Source: Hepsetus odoe
Taxonomy: Eukaryota; Chordata; Actinopteri; Characiformes; Hepsetidae
Length of the DNA: 64,000 bases
Assembly (NCBI GenBank): GCA_017165825.1
Contig: CM029386.1
Coordinates: 7,365,582 to 7,429,581, forward strand
Reading direction: 5' to 3'
Shown: piece after piece, positions 24,196 to 33,989 of the stretch
Layout: every line of letters begins with the position of its first letter
Position numbering within the stretch: position 1 is the stretch's first letter
Notes under the pieces: generated by a model
The model's input: only the letters and a program-made list of their open reading frames with translations
Told to the model about the DNA's origin: nothing
Database searches by the model: none
Position numbers and translations under genes: made by a program

Positions 24196-24390
24196 ATAGG
24201 CCCCAGAAGTGGAAGGTCATGAATATAAATCCTAGACCAGTAGGTTGCCCTGAGGTACCCTTCAGCAAGGTACCGTTCCCATCACCGTTCCCTGGGCACT
24301 GGATATGTCTGTACTCCACTGCACGGTGAGTATGGGTTCACTGTGTGCTGTGCTGTCTTTCCCACTAATAGTCACTTTCACTTCAGTTTC
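24196..24390 (+). repeat. SINE with CACTTT-type tail, head lost
   Basis: It matches the body and tail of the 9217-9470 SINE from GGCCCCAGAAGTGGAAGGTC onward. The first part of the tRNA head is absent. Confidence 0.75.
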
Positions 24391-25202
24391 AGAAATGGGA
24401 TCATTTCACTGTGATAGGCTGTTAAGTGCTTAAAGATGCAAGATTCTAGATAAATAATTCAGCATTTGGCATCTCCAGTAAAGTAATCACTAGCCTGATC
24501 ATCTGGAATCATCTGCTCCTGTTTCTTCAGTTTCATGCCTTAAGTGAGATGGCTTTCCTCTGTATGAATGATTCATACTTGGGTCTCTTTTTGACTTAAA
24601 AAACAAAAAAATCAGTTACAGGGTTTGGTCTGAAAATGGGTACCAAAAACTTGCCTGGAGAACTATTCTTTAACAATACATTAAAGAATACAAGAAAGTC
24701 TCGTACTTTGGAAGCAAATTTTGAAGAAATTGATGGTGGCTCAAAGCTTTTGCAGAGTAGTCTAAGTGATATAGAAATCAATTAATCTTGCTTTAATTTC
24801 TAGTAACATTAGATTGATTCCGTGAGTAAAAACCTCACAGTAGTCATCTTGGTGTCCTAGATTTGTCACTGACTATGAATATGAACCACAGCCTTCTCAT
24901 TTGGTCTCTGTCAGATGAATAACAACAGTTTTGTGCCAAGGCTCTTTACTAAATGAAACACTCTCTTAAAACACTGCATTTCACATCAAATAAATGTAAT
25001 ACGTCTTTTACAAATTTCAGGTGCCCATGGGCAATGCTACTACTTTGACACTGAAATTAAACTAGAATCCCAAAGTTTTGCTTGCAGAAATTAGATTTTA
25101 TCACATATTTTTGCCCATTTATTATTCATTTATTTATTTATTTATGGAGGCCTTGCTCCAATAGTCAGTTTATCACTGAAGCTGACATGTTTATAATGCT
25201 TT
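24391..25202. other. Nothing recognised
   Basis: AT-rich; ends with a short ATTT-rich tract at about 25120-25145. Confidence 0.5.
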
Positions 25203-25207
25203 ATCAT

Positions 25208-25540
25208 TGTAACGGTGGCGGGGTGTGGGGAGGACGCCAACGCTGAGCCAGGAGTTCGGATTATAACTTTATTAACTATATTTACAAAACAAGAGCAAAG
25301 GACTGCAGTTAAATACTAAAACCAAGGAACTGCTACCTAAACCAATTACCCAGATTACCAAATACCAAAACCACCAGTCAGTGTAGGCTGAGCCTAACGA
25401 ATGAGCTGCACTCTGTTCTGACTCATCGGGGCTTAAATAGTCAGCCCCAATGAGGCACACCTGTGCCTTCATGAGCTCAGGTGTGCTCAATCAGAACAGA
25501 GCGCCCTCTACCATGCCCAAAACACACCTCACCCGTGACA
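25208..25540 (-). repeat. Family 1 solo LTR
   Basis: 333 bp with TG/CA ends and a perfect 5-bp target duplication ATCAT (25203-25207 and 25541-25545). It is similar in layout to the 315-bp LTRs and lies 610 bp from the young full element in opposite orientation. Confidence 0.92.
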
Positions 25541-25643
25541 ATCATGCAGTATTAGTTAAAATCCTTGTACCTGCTGTAAAGATAAGGAGGAGGTTTTGCT
25601 CTTTGTTAAATAAACTGGTTAACAGGGTGTCTACCATCAAAGT

Positions 25644-25678
25644 GATTCCCAGTGCCAACATACTTGGCACTGGGAATC
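25644..25678. repeat. Perfect 15-bp inverted repeat, 5-nt loop
   Basis: GATTCCCAGTGCCAA and its exact inverse, separated by CATAC. The role is unknown. Confidence 0.9.
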
Positions 25679-26249
25679 TTTATACAGGTTCACTGTGAGA
25701 TCCTACATAGAGCTATTTGGTTATTTATTTGCAGGTAGAACCATAATGCATTCAAGCACACTAACAAAGTGTGACAGCAAGACACCTATTGAAAGCTAGA
25801 TCCTAAGAGCAGAGATTTTAGCTTATAAATATTTCATAATAAACAGAGGACATTTTCTATGTTTGGTGCATTAGTAAAGAGGGGATAAGATTAGGGCATC
25901 CAGGTTTTGGCACGGGAGTTAACTTTTTTCTGATGTGCAAAAGGAGAGAGCATATCCCCAGGTCAGACTTCCCATGTGTCATCAGTTTTCCATTAAAAAT
26001 AAATATGGTGCCTCAGGACCATTACCTGGATACTTTCTGGAGAAGACACAGCAAAGGCTATATGTGCTAAAACGATAAATGTTGATAATAAACCGAATGC
26101 TTGACTCTATTACATATTGCTAGCATAATAAATAATATAGTATACAGTGTTGTCACGGATGAAGTGTTTTGTGCACGATAGAGGGCGCTCTGTTCTGACT
26201 GAACACACCTGAGCTAATGAAGGCACAGGTGTGTTTCATTGGGGCTGAC

Positions 26250-26257
26250 TATTTAAG
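26250..26257 (+). promoter_or_regulatory. TATA-like box of the LTR promoter
   Basis: TATTTAAG lies in the loop and right arm of the GGGGCT/AGCCCC hairpin. The same placement occurs in the other family LTRs, with TTATAAG in family 2. It would set the RNA start about 30 nt downstream, near 26280. Confidence 0.7.
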
Positions 26258-26399
26258 CCCCGATTAGTCAGAACAGAGCGCGGCTCATTTGTTAGGCTTA
26301 GCCTACACTCTGTGGTGGTTTGGTATTTTGGTTTAGGCTGCAGTTCCTTGATTTTGGTTAGGAACTGCAGTCCTTTGTTTTGTTTTTGTAAATATAGCT

Positions 26400-26405
26400 A
26401 ATAAA
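26400..26405 (+). promoter_or_regulatory. AATAAA polyadenylation signal in the LTR
   Basis: AATAAA in TAGCTAATAAAGTTAC. The copy at 29968-29973 in the 3' LTR would end the element transcript. Confidence 0.75.
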
Positions 26406-26466
26406 GTTACGTTGCGAACTCCTGGCTCAGCATTGGCGTCCTCCCTGCACCCCGCCACCGTTACAG

Positions 26467-26476
26467 AATGAGCCGC
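26467..26476 (+). promoter_or_regulatory. Putative self-priming primer-binding site
   Basis: AATGAGCCGC begins one base after the LTR and is the exact reverse complement of GCGGCTCATT at 26280-26289, which sits where transcription should start. This is the arrangement known for Tf1 and vertebrate sushi-type retrotransposons, where the RNA 5' end folds back and primes reverse transcription. The site is not a tRNA-type PBS, as it does not begin with TGG. The ORF start codon (26468-26470) lies inside it. Confidence 0.7.
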
Positions 26477-29400
26477 CAGTACCTGGATGTCGCGAGCCAC
26501 AAGGGCGATCAGGAGCGCCTGTTGTGGGCAGCAGCGAACGTTGTCGAGCGGACGCTGCAGCTGATAAAGACCTGGGAGACAGAGGTGACTCCTCTAGACC
26601 TCCGCGAGCATCTGGACGGTGAGGAGTGGGTGCGACGGACGCCGACGGCCACGGCAAGGGAGCTTGAGCGCCGTCTGAAGAATGCGACGTCGCTGCTCCC
26701 ACTCGATATCATCCCAGATCCCGAGCTTCGCATGGATCGGTTCGCGCTTTGTCTCCGGATGCTGGTCTCCATGGCTGCAAGGGCGCAGCGCTATCTCGAC
26801 ACGCTGGACCGCGTGTTTTTTTCCGCAAGCGACATGGAAGGCGGGGCTTCGTTGACGGCTGGCGTTGCTCAACGCGGAAGCACGACGCCAACCGCGCCGC
26901 AAGCGGCTCAACGCGGAAGCACGACGTCAACCGCGGCTCAACGTGGAGATTCAGCTCCGAAAGCGCCGCGCGCCAATAATCGCGATCCGCCAGCGGAGAA
27001 AGCACCACGCGCAGCTAATAGCGGGAACACGGCCAGCGCGAATCACAAGAGGTTGTTAGCAAACGCGCCTTGCCTTGTTCAACACGAAAGCACGGCGCCC
27101 AGCACGCCGCAATGCGAGAGCACGGCGCCCAGCTCACCGCAACGCGAGAGCACGATGCCCACCAAAAGGAACACCAAGAAGGCCGCCCGCAACAAAAGAA
27201 GCGAGGCAGTGGCAAAGAAGGTCGTTCCTGACACAGAGAGCTGGAGGACGGCAGAGACCGCGTCCTGCATCGTGCCACTGGGGAGGTCGACCAAGGAAGC
27301 CCTTCACAGCAAGGAAAGCGGCATCAAGGAGTCGATCCATAAACCCAGCCCCACTAAGCCATCCGCTGCACAGCAGACCGAGAAGGAGCAGCTCCAGGTT
27401 AGTGGGAAGTTTAGAATGAAAGTTCGGGTTCAGATGCAAATTGAACATGAGGCTGCAGTAACCATTCAGGCACAGGTGAGGAAGCATTTGAGCAGAAAGT
27501 ACTACCTGAAGCTACTGTGGGCAGCCAGGACTGTTCAGCAACATTACCGAGCTAACAAGATGATGAAGCAAGAAATGAAGTCTTTGAAGGAGAAAAAGAT
27601 GGCTGCTGTTGTTCTGCAAGCCGCATTCCGAGGGATGAAGACCAGACAGACTCTGAAACAGAAGCACCAGGCTGCAACTGTGGTACAATGTGCTTACAGG
27701 GCTCACTGTGCTCGGACGCGATATTTATGCATCAAGTATGCTGCTATTGCCATCCAGCTTAGGTATCGCTCCACACTTGATGCCAGAAAGCAGAGGGAGG
27801 AATTCTTGAAATTGCGCTCTGCTGCAATGTTCCTGCAAGCCTGCTTTAGAGGTCAGAGGGTCAGAAGGGAGGTGATCCTGCAACATCAGGCAGCTTCCCT
27901 GATTCAGGCTGCGTTCAGAGGACACCGGGAGGTAGTAAAGTACCAAGCCATAAGGGTGTCAGCCATCATCATTCAAAGACATTTTAGGTCCTACACTAAG
28001 GGTAAATTTGAGCAAGAGAGATTCCAGGTATTGAGAAGGTCAGTGATATGCATCCAGGCAGCTTTTAGGGGTTTTTCTGTTCGAAAGAATGTTGCTGCAA
28101 TGCACAAAGCTGCCACCATGATTCAGGCTGTAGTAAGAATGCACCAGCAAAGATTGGTTTTCAAGAAGCAGTGCGGGGCAGCAAGTGTTCTTCAGAGGAG
28201 GTTCAGAAGGTGGAAGCTTGGGCATCAACAAAAGCAGAGGTATCAGCTGTTCAGACATGCTGCAATTTGCTTGCAAAAGTCATTCAGAGGAAAGCAGGCA
28301 AGGGATCTGGCCAAACGGATCAGAGCTGCAAAGACAATCCAATCTCACCTCAGAGATGAACAAATCAGCTACATGAATGTTCAGCTCACTGAACAGAAGG
28401 AGTTGCTGACAGAGCACTACCAGCAGCTGATGGCGAAAGAAGCCTCGATGCTACAGGTGAATGCCTCAGTCACGAATGAAGGGTTGAAACGCAAGGAAAG
28501 GATCACCTATCTGCTTCCTCAGCTGGAGAGGACCAAAGGACTCTTGTCCAGTTGCCAAGGGGAGATTGAAGCCATGGAAACAGAAAGAGAAGCTCTGGCT
28601 CAAGACAAAGGTGAACTTCAAGGAAAGAGCGCGAAATTCAGAGAAGGGAGAGATGTCTCTAGAATAAAGCTGCACGCTGTGACGGCTGGCCAAAGAGAAA
28701 GGCTGGAGAGAACGGATGAACAGAGGAACCTAACTGTCTGCCAGACAACGAGGAAAGTTGAGACTCCAACCATTCAGGAGAAGCTGGAAGCTAAAATAGC
28801 CACTATGGAAGAACAACTGAATCAGACCAGAGCAGAGTTGAGATGGGTGCAGGACCACAATGTTGCTCTGCAGGCTGAACTGAGAGAAGCCCAAAGTGAG
28901 GCCAGTAAGCTCAGCGAGCTGGAGAAGCAGGTTAGAGGTATGGAAGCAAGATTGGCGATCTTCAAATCTCAACTCACTCCACAGACACCAGTGCATGCTG
29001 GGACCCTGGTGGTTAACGCCAGAGCGGAGCAGCTGAGGAACAGTCTGATGGAGAAGCCGGCAGAGATTCCAGAGGTTGAACAGCTGCATGATGACTCCCC
29101 ACCTTTAGTTCACCCTCCGAGTTCAGCAGACTCGGAACAAGGTGGTTCGTGGAGGAATTCAAGTGGAACTTCTTGTAATGGAACCAGGAGCTGGGATGCT
29201 GCCTCACTGAGCTCCAAGCAGCAGGGAAGTACGACCGAGAAGAGGAAGGAGCCAAAGGACATCAGCAATGACCTGCCTCAGTTTAAGGAAGTGAACGACA
29301 GCTTCTGTACTGTGGATTCTGTGATAAGAGACGTGAAGAACAAAGATGGCAAGGGTTGGAAACAGGGTTCGGACTATGTGAAAAAGACTTCCTCTTTGAA

Positions 29401-29638
29401 CCCTTTAAGATCTGTGTTTAGCTCTCTTTCAGGTTCCGCCAAGGCGAGGCGTTCCACTGAATCAGGCGATTCCTCCAGTGACTCTAGGGTCGGGTTCAGA
29501 CATCAGTCAAAAGGGTGGACTGAACTGCTGGGATTCCCCTCACCACCACCAGCTGCCTCACATGTCTGGTCGGAGGTCCTTTTCATGTATTTTGTGGACC
29601 TGACCATACGTCCCAACAAGGGACTTTTGTCTTTGTAA
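26468..29638 (+). CDS. Fusion protein: N-terminal gag-like region + ASPM-like IQ array + coiled coil
   Basis: An intact 1056-aa ORF filling the element. Residues 1 to about 118 form a mainly helical, unrecognised domain that may be the element's own Gag-like part. Residues about 133-235 are a low-complexity linker of QRGSTTPTAP-like units, followed by a basic KRNTKKAARNKR stretch. Residues about 326-620 hold about 13 IQ-like motifs (AAxxIQxxxR, FRG) in spaced pairs, most like the IQ array of ASPM, which binds calmodulin or myosin-type light chains. Residues about 628-840 look like a coiled coil, and the Ser-rich tail is unrecognised. The start is ATG two bases after the LTR; no upstream ATG-led alternative fits. 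No membrane segment, zinc knuckle or catalytic motif is visible. ASPM's IQ array lies in one very large exon, so lack of introns here does not prove an mRNA origin. The ASPM assignment rests on motif pattern only; another multi-IQ protein is possible. Confidence 0.8.
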   Translation: MSRQYLDVASHKGDQERLLWAAANVVERTLQLIKTWETEVTPLDLREHLDGEEWVRRTPTATARELERRLKNATSLLPLDIIPDPELRMDRFALCLRMLVSMAARAQRYLDTLDRVFFSASDMEGGASLTAGVAQRGSTTPTAPQAAQRGSTTSTAAQRGDSAPKAPRANNRDPPAEKAPRAANSGNTASANHKRLLANAPCLVQHESTAPSTPQCESTAPSSPQRESTMPTKRNTKKAARNKRSEAVAKKVVPDTESWRTAETASCIVPLGRSTKEALHSKESGIKESIHKPSPTKPSAAQQTEKEQLQVSGKFRMKVRVQMQIEHEAAVTIQAQVRKHLSRKYYLKLLWAARTVQQHYRANKMMKQEMKSLKEKKMAAVVLQAAFRGMKTRQTLKQKHQAATVVQCAYRAHCARTRYLCIKYAAIAIQLRYRSTLDARKQREEFLKLRSAAMFLQACFRGQRVRREVILQHQAASLIQAAFRGHREVVKYQAIRVSAIIIQRHFRSYTKGKFEQERFQVLRRSVICIQAAFRGFSVRKNVAAMHKAATMIQAVVRMHQQRLVFKKQCGAASVLQRRFRRWKLGHQQKQRYQLFRHAAICLQKSFRGKQARDLAKRIRAAKTIQSHLRDEQISYMNVQLTEQKELLTEHYQQLMAKEASMLQVNASVTNEGLKRKERITYLLPQLERTKGLLSSCQGEIEAMETEREALAQDKGELQGKSAKFREGRDVSRIKLHAVTAGQRERLERTDEQRNLTVCQTTRKVETPTIQEKLEAKIATMEEQLNQTRAELRWVQDHNVALQAELREAQSEASKLSELEKQVRGMEARLAIFKSQLTPQTPVHAGTLVVNARAEQLRNSLMEKPAEIPEVEQLHDDSPPLVHPPSSADSEQGGSWRNSSGTSCNGTRSWDAASLSSKQQGSTTEKRKEPKDISNDLPQFKEVNDSFCTVDSVIRDVKNKDGKGWKQGSDYVKKTSSLNPLRSVFSSLSGSAKARRSTESGDSSSDSRVGFRHQSKGWTELLGFPSPPPAASHVWSEVLFMYFVDLTIRPNKGLLSL

Positions 29639-29718
29639 AGTTTTGGTGTTCTTGGCCTCCCCCCAGAGGTTCGGCTGTGTTTGGCACTTCGGGAGCCGCG
29701 CCTTTTGGGGGGGGGTTC
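29639..29718 (+). other. 3' untranslated segment with polypurine-tract-like G-run
   Basis: This short segment ends in nine G (29707-29715) and TTC before the 3' LTR. Family 2 has a comparable purine-rich stretch (62049-62064) before its 3' LTR. Such tracts prime plus-strand DNA synthesis. Confidence 0.65.
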
Positions 29719-30033
29719 TGTCATGGATGAGGTGTTTTGTGCACGATAGAGGGCGCTCTGTTCTGACTGAACACACCTGAGCTAATGAAGGCACAGGTGT
29801 GTTTCATTGGGGCTGACTATTTAAGCCCCGATGAGTCAGAACAGAGCGCGGCTCATTTGTTAGGCTTAGCCTACACTCTGTGGTGGTTTGGTATTTTGGT
29901 TTAGGCTGCAGTTCCTTGATTTTGGTTAGGAACTGCAGTCCTTTGTTTTGTTTTTGTAAATATAGCTAATAAAGTTACATTGCGAACTCCTGGCTCAGCA
30001 TTGGCGTCCTCCCTGCACCCCGCCACCGTTACA
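29719..30033 (+). repeat. 3' LTR of the young element
   Basis: 315 bp. By eye it differs from the 5' LTR at four positions, all substitutions. Confidence 0.95.
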
Positions 30034-30038
30034 AGTCT

Positions 30039-30888
30039 GGAGAAATTGCCCAGGACTGAGTCTCAGACCAACTATATTCTAGGTTACATTAGGCCACATA
30101 TCTGTTAAAATACGGTTGAAATAATTTCTATTACTCACTGCAGTGCGTCTGTAAGCTGGAAGTAAGATCTGTCCATCGAAAAAAGTGAAAGTGAAAATAA
30201 AACAGCGCTGACTTGCACCATGGGAGAAATAAAATATTAAATATTAACTCTGCAAAAAATTAATACGAAGCATGATGTAAAAAGAATGAATATTTAATGA
30301 TGAAAATATATGAAAATATTTATGCAAAACTTGTTGGTTGTGTTTCACAAACTGCCAGATGATGTAGTAAAGCGGCCATGTTGGTTGTCAAAATAAAAGT
30401 CACGACCTAACAACTAACAATCTAGGAATTTAATAAAAAAAATTCAGGAAAACCTTTTTGTGTTAAGAATGAAAAGTATAACAGTGTTTTGAACCAAAAG
30501 GTCATTCCAGTTTTTGGTCATTAAAAAAATGTATATACAGTAACAATTGATCATTTCTAATTACATACATTTAAAGAGGCATTAAATATTTAATCACTGT
30601 ATGGGGGCTTTAGGCTTTACCAGTGTCCTAAGTGAAACTTGTGTCATGTAGGTAGGTGAGGGGGTAAAGTCCAACTTAAAAGTCCAAGACATCAGCATAA
30701 GTGCCTAAGTATAGCTTTATAGGTAATATTTTAAAACATAAAACAAAAAATCCTAACTTTTTCACATTAGTTCTTCATACTTTCCTCCTAGCTTGGCCTC
30801 ATTGTTTCAGAAAAGTTCCCCAGTTACTATACTGATCAATGGTGGATGCACTTAAATGTCTCATTTTGCTATTTCATGTTTCTGGCAT
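30039..30888. other. Nothing recognised
   Basis: AT-rich sequence up to an assembly gap. Confidence 0.5.
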
Positions 30889-31273
30889 NNNNNNNNNNNN
30901 NNNNNNNNNNNNNNNNNNNNNNNNNNNNNNNNNNNNNNNNNNNNNNNNNNNNNNNNNNNNNNNNNNNNNNNNNNNNNNNNNNNNNNNNNNNNNNNNNNNN
31001 NNNNNNNNNNNNNNNNNNNNNNNNNNNNNNNNNNNNNNNNNNNNNNNNNNNNNNNNNNNNNNNNNNNNNNNNNNNNNNNNNNNNNNNNNNNNNNNNNNNN
31101 NNNNNNNNNNNNNNNNNNNNNNNNNNNNNNNNNNNNNNNNNNNNNNNNNNNNNNNNNNNNNNNNNNNNNNNNNNNNNNNNNNNNNNNNNNNNNNNNNNNN
31201 NNNNNNNNNNNNNNNNNNNNNNNNNNNNNNNNNNNNNNNNNNNNNNNNNNNNNNNNNNNNNNNNNNNNNNNNN
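30889..31273. other. Assembly gap (N)
   Basis: 385 N, followed directly by an (AT)n run (31274-31305). Apparent ORFs across it are meaningless. Confidence 1.
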
Positions 31274-31313
<40 letters not shown>

Positions 31314-31409
31314 TTTTTAATAATTTTAAAATTTACTTTTAAAATTAAAAGTCAAATTAGATAAGTAAATAATTTTAAATAATTTAAATAATGTAAAAAT
31401 ATTTTTTTT

Positions 31410-31585
31410 TTACATTATACCTATATTCTGCACAATGACAAAGTAATGTAATTCATCTAATCTAACCTAATTTAATCCAGCCCTCAGCATCCTCTCCTCC
31501 TTCTTATCTGAACCACTTTAGCCCTAGTATCTTCCTGGAATATATTATAAATCACATTCAACAGGAATTGGTATTTTCCAGATTT
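31410..31585. repeat. Unnamed dispersed repeat, copy 2
   Basis: Similar to 22105-22275; same orientation. Confidence 0.7.
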
Positions 31586-33984
31586 CCTGACGATCATACA
31601 TAAAGAAAAAACGTTCTCCCTCCCAAATTACTTTTGGTCCTTTCACCAGTTTAAGCTTTTTACCAGTTTACCTATTTTGTTTGACCTCCATGTACTATTT
31701 TGTACCCTCCATGTACCTCTAAGAGATTATCTAATGCTTTGTATCAAAGATGATGCTCTGCTCCAGCCCTCTTCTTTTAACCTGAATTCAATAAATCTCC
31801 TGCAATTTAACACCACTGGCTTTTCCCCCAGCTTGAGTGGCTCTATCTCCACTCCAAAAGCATCTCTCATACTCATTCCATTCACATTACTACTGAATTT
31901 CTGATTCTTAAAAGCTCCACGTTCCTCCTGGACTTGGAGGTCAATGAACTAATAATGAAGTGACTGCACCTCTTCTAACCATTTCCCAGTGGGCCTTCTT
32001 CTTAAATGTGCAGAGGTAAAATAACTTTCTGAACACCTGTTTTAGGAGACTGCAGAAGAGAACCATTTTAGAAGAAGCATTAGATGACTTCAATATTGTC
32101 CGAATGTGCCCTTCTGTGCTGTTCTGAGATTAGTTTTTGCCAGTTCCCTTGTGGTTAAGAGAAGGATGTGGTTGGAAGAGGCATGTGCAAGATCTGTGTG
32201 AAGATGAGGCAGTTACCTAGAGAGACAGGTTCCTGATGTTTAATGTTTACACAGAGCCCTGGCCTTAATGGCTGCTCAGCTCACAGATTTTAAACAATCA
32301 GGCAGCTCTTTTCCCATTGCCATGGCTGCCAAACATCACATGATCAGTGAGTGGGCTGTGCTAGCTGTATGGCAGATTTCTTTTTCCTGCATGTATTTTT
32401 CAAGTCAGGCATGTTCCTCCATCTGTGATGACTACTCCCTTCACAAGCATTCTATCTTATTTTATTTGTTACATTTTATTTTCTCTTATTTGTAGCAAGT
32501 ATTGTGTAAGTGGGTTTTGCTCCCAACTTCAGTCCTAAAAATACTCCTGTTTTTAATGACCATGTTTCAAGTTTCTCAACTAACCAGTTCATAAACAAGC
32601 CCTTTGAGAACTGAAGTTATTTATTAGATCAATGCAGGGCAGGGGTAGTCCAGAACTAAGACTGTAAACCAGTGACATTATTTTAGGTCAAGATGCAACT
32701 GGCAGCCTAACAGTTTTGGCCAGTATAATGAAGTTTTGAGTTTAATAGCCACATAAATTAGGTTTGTGTAAATCAAAGGAAGCACATGTTTTCCTTCATT
32801 CTTGAAGCTCATTAGCATCATATCATAGAAGCAGACATAGTCAGGAAATCGGGATTGCAGTTGATTAAAACTGAGGAAAATTATTGTAAGGAAAGTTACT
32901 GTTAATCCCACTGAATCCAGAGTGTAATTCTCACAGGTTTCACTTCATACAAAGAAACCTTGTATGTTCATTTGAAGTCTAATAAATTGCATTTACAAAA
33001 TGCAGCATCTGGATATCATCAACCTAAATCTCCCCATTATGTATTATTGTGTGTTTAATCTGTATTTATTGATCTTTGTGTATACATTATATATTGCCTG
33101 TGACTAGTTCATGTACCCCTCTGCTTGGTTTTAGAATCTGTTGCTTTGTGCAAAAATATATCTTTATTCCATGCCAAAAACAAAATATGACTCAGTGAAA
33201 AAATCTGGAATCAAAAGAGGAGCTGAATACAGATTTTTTTCAGCCTGGACTATAACGAATGTGAGCCAAGCATTTCATTAGGGGATCTCTGAAAAAATAA
33301 ATATTGCAGGTTTCGTCACATTAAGGCTCCTGAAAGTACAAATCTCCTTATCTTTAATCCTGCTCTACATAACACACACTTTAACAGATGAATAAGCTTA
33401 CGAATAATGCAAAATATCTCAGGGTAAAGCCATTACTGTGAGAAGACTTTTTAAGAGGCTGAAAAATTCAACAACCTCAGAAAGGAAAGGATCTAATCCA
33501 TGAGATTATTCCCAGATAATGATTTCAGAGAAAGGCAAAGCTGAACTGGAGAGCAGCTGTGACAGTCCCAGCAGAGCTGAGTTCTTTGAATCAAAATGCT
33601 ATTGGCAAGTTTTAACTCTTCTTTTATTTCTTCTTTTATTTCTTATTTACAAGGTGCAACTTGTGTTCATTGCTGGGGTGAGAATAAGATTTAATCTCTC
33701 TAATTTTTTCTCACTGTTATGCCATGTGAGGCAATGATTTCTCAGCTCAATTCTTTGAAAGCTGCAGTGTCTGCATATATTTGTTGAAACCTAGCAGAGC
33801 AAGACTAGCTCTTGCTAATTAGGTTCATTTCTTTGTAGAGGTGATCTCATTAGTGAAATAAAATGCTTAGTATTTGGTGTTAGAACTTGTAGGCTCTGAA
33901 GTTTAGTCTGGGGATGTAATATGATATCCTTATCAGATCATAATATCTTAATGACTATATTGCAAGCATTTTAGTAGTAAAGGT
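31586..33984. other. Nothing recognised
   Basis: No supported gene or repeat. Short ORFs look like chance. Confidence 0.5.
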
Positions 33985-33989
33985 TCTTT

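Larger units (their letters stand above)
26151..26465 (+). repeat. 5' LTR of the young element
   Basis: TGTCACGG start and CCGTTACA end. It has the TATA-like TATTTAAG at 26250-26257, expected RNA start near 26280 and AATAAA at 26400-26405. Inverted repeats are 26185-26200 with 26266-26281 (16 bp), 26202-26211 with 26226-26235 (10 bp), 26241-26246 with 26256-26261 (6 bp), and 26338-26347 with 26361-26370 (10 bp, in R/U5). Confidence 0.95.
26151..30033 (+). mobile_element. Family 1 LTR retrotransposon, young copy carrying an ASPM-like ORF
   Basis: Two 315-bp LTRs (26151-26465 and 29719-30033) flank a 3253-bp interior. They differ at only 4 sites by eye, so the insertion is recent. Flanks AGTGT and AGTCT form a 5-bp target duplication with one mismatch. 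The interior has one long ORF (26468-29638) and no protease, reverse transcriptase or integrase, so mobility must depend on an autonomous partner. A G-run (29707-29715) followed by TTC sits just before the 3' LTR as a polypurine-tract-like primer site. The putative primer-binding site 26467-26476 pairs with the 5' end of the expected transcript. A decayed relative with the same cargo lies at 1281-5500. Confidence 0.95.

Noticed and set aside
26466..26485. tRNA-type primer-binding site
   Set aside because: The bases after the LTR do not begin with TGG and show no fit to a tRNA 3' end; the self-complement to the LTR start region explains them better.
26427..29794. Minus-strand ORFs opposite the 1056-aa gene
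   Set aside because: They overlap the real ORF or the LTR and show no domain.
30839..31364. Several 146-172-aa ORFs on both strands
   Set aside because: They consist almost wholly of N translated as X; it is an assembly gap.
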